Below are positions 61,908 through 61,988 of a DNA stretch of 61,988 nt, in pieces. The position numbers were made by a program, and so were the translations under genes. The DNA is from Planctomycetaceae bacterium. Lineage in GTDB: Bacteria; Planctomycetota; Planctomycetia; Planctomycetales; Planctomycetaceae. Position 1 is the first letter of the stretch. Each line of letters starts with the position of its first letter. The DNA lies in NCBI GenBank assembly GCA_019636285.1, contig JAHBXV010000037.1:1-61988 (forward strand), given 5' to 3'. Under the pieces are notes generated by a model. It was not told where the DNA came from, ran no database searches, and saw only the letters and a list, made by a program, of their open reading frames with translations.

Positions 61908-61988
61908 TCTTGGTCTTTCACCCCCCATCTCCCCCTCCCCGCCTCCCCCCCTCGTTCCTCCTCCCCTCTTGACCCTCAACCAAAAACC

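Overview
The window looks like chromosomal DNA of a planctomycete (class Planctomycetia, family uncertain). The strongest evidence is taxon-typical protein families: three large secreted PSD1-type proteins (planctomycete cytochrome C, DUF1549, DUF1553) and four DUF1501 proteins next to them. High GC, GTG/TTG starts, many small secreted or lipoprotein genes and frequent intergenic inverted repeats fit this. No rRNA, tRNA, CRISPR array, insertion sequence or phage gene was seen.

Layout. 1-15 kb is mostly housekeeping: a cut-off secreted isochorismatase-like gene, pyrE, a stand-alone flavoprotein of the kind usually fused to SelD, a DAHP synthase, cysC, a small secreted protein, mfd, a parvulin-type foldase lipoprotein, purU, a GNA1-like acetyltransferase, dcd, nth, a DUF309 protein, a LON-N protein and folE. 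15-23.4 kb is a minus-strand group: MFS transporter, enolase-superfamily dehydratase, DUF1501, PSD1 and inositol-monophosphatase-like genes. 23.5-30.5 kb holds a phosphoglycolate-phosphatase-like gene, lhgO, an SDR gene, a STAS-like gene, rfbB, rfbA and hemW. 30.6-47.9 kb is an accessory block: PSD1-DUF1501-esterase-aldo/keto reductase-SGNH on plus, facing a fused SGNH/esterase gene, and the minus-strand run PSD1-DUF1501-DUF1501-glycogen debranching enzyme. 48-50.8 kb has DinB, CDP-alcohol phosphatidyltransferase, DUF1802 and HEAT-lipoprotein genes. 50.8-56.5 kb is a minus-strand cluster of an M24 peptidase plus four poorly known secreted or membrane proteins of two paralogous pairs, which I call CPFC and CCFG after their cysteine motifs. 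57.1-61.8 kb is a very large secretin with four internal alpha-helical repeats.

How they may work together. The PSD1/DUF1501 loci with esterases, an enolase-family dehydratase, an MFS carrier and a debranching enzyme suggest extracytoplasmic carbohydrate processing, but no substrate can be read from the sequence. The CPFC/CCFG cluster is the best candidate for an undescribed system: all four proteins are exported or membrane-bound, two genes overlap by four bases, and two distinct cysteine domains each occur twice. The intergenic spaces hold several dispersed repeat families, including a 26-bp element with four copies that in two cases is followed by a pyrimidine tract.
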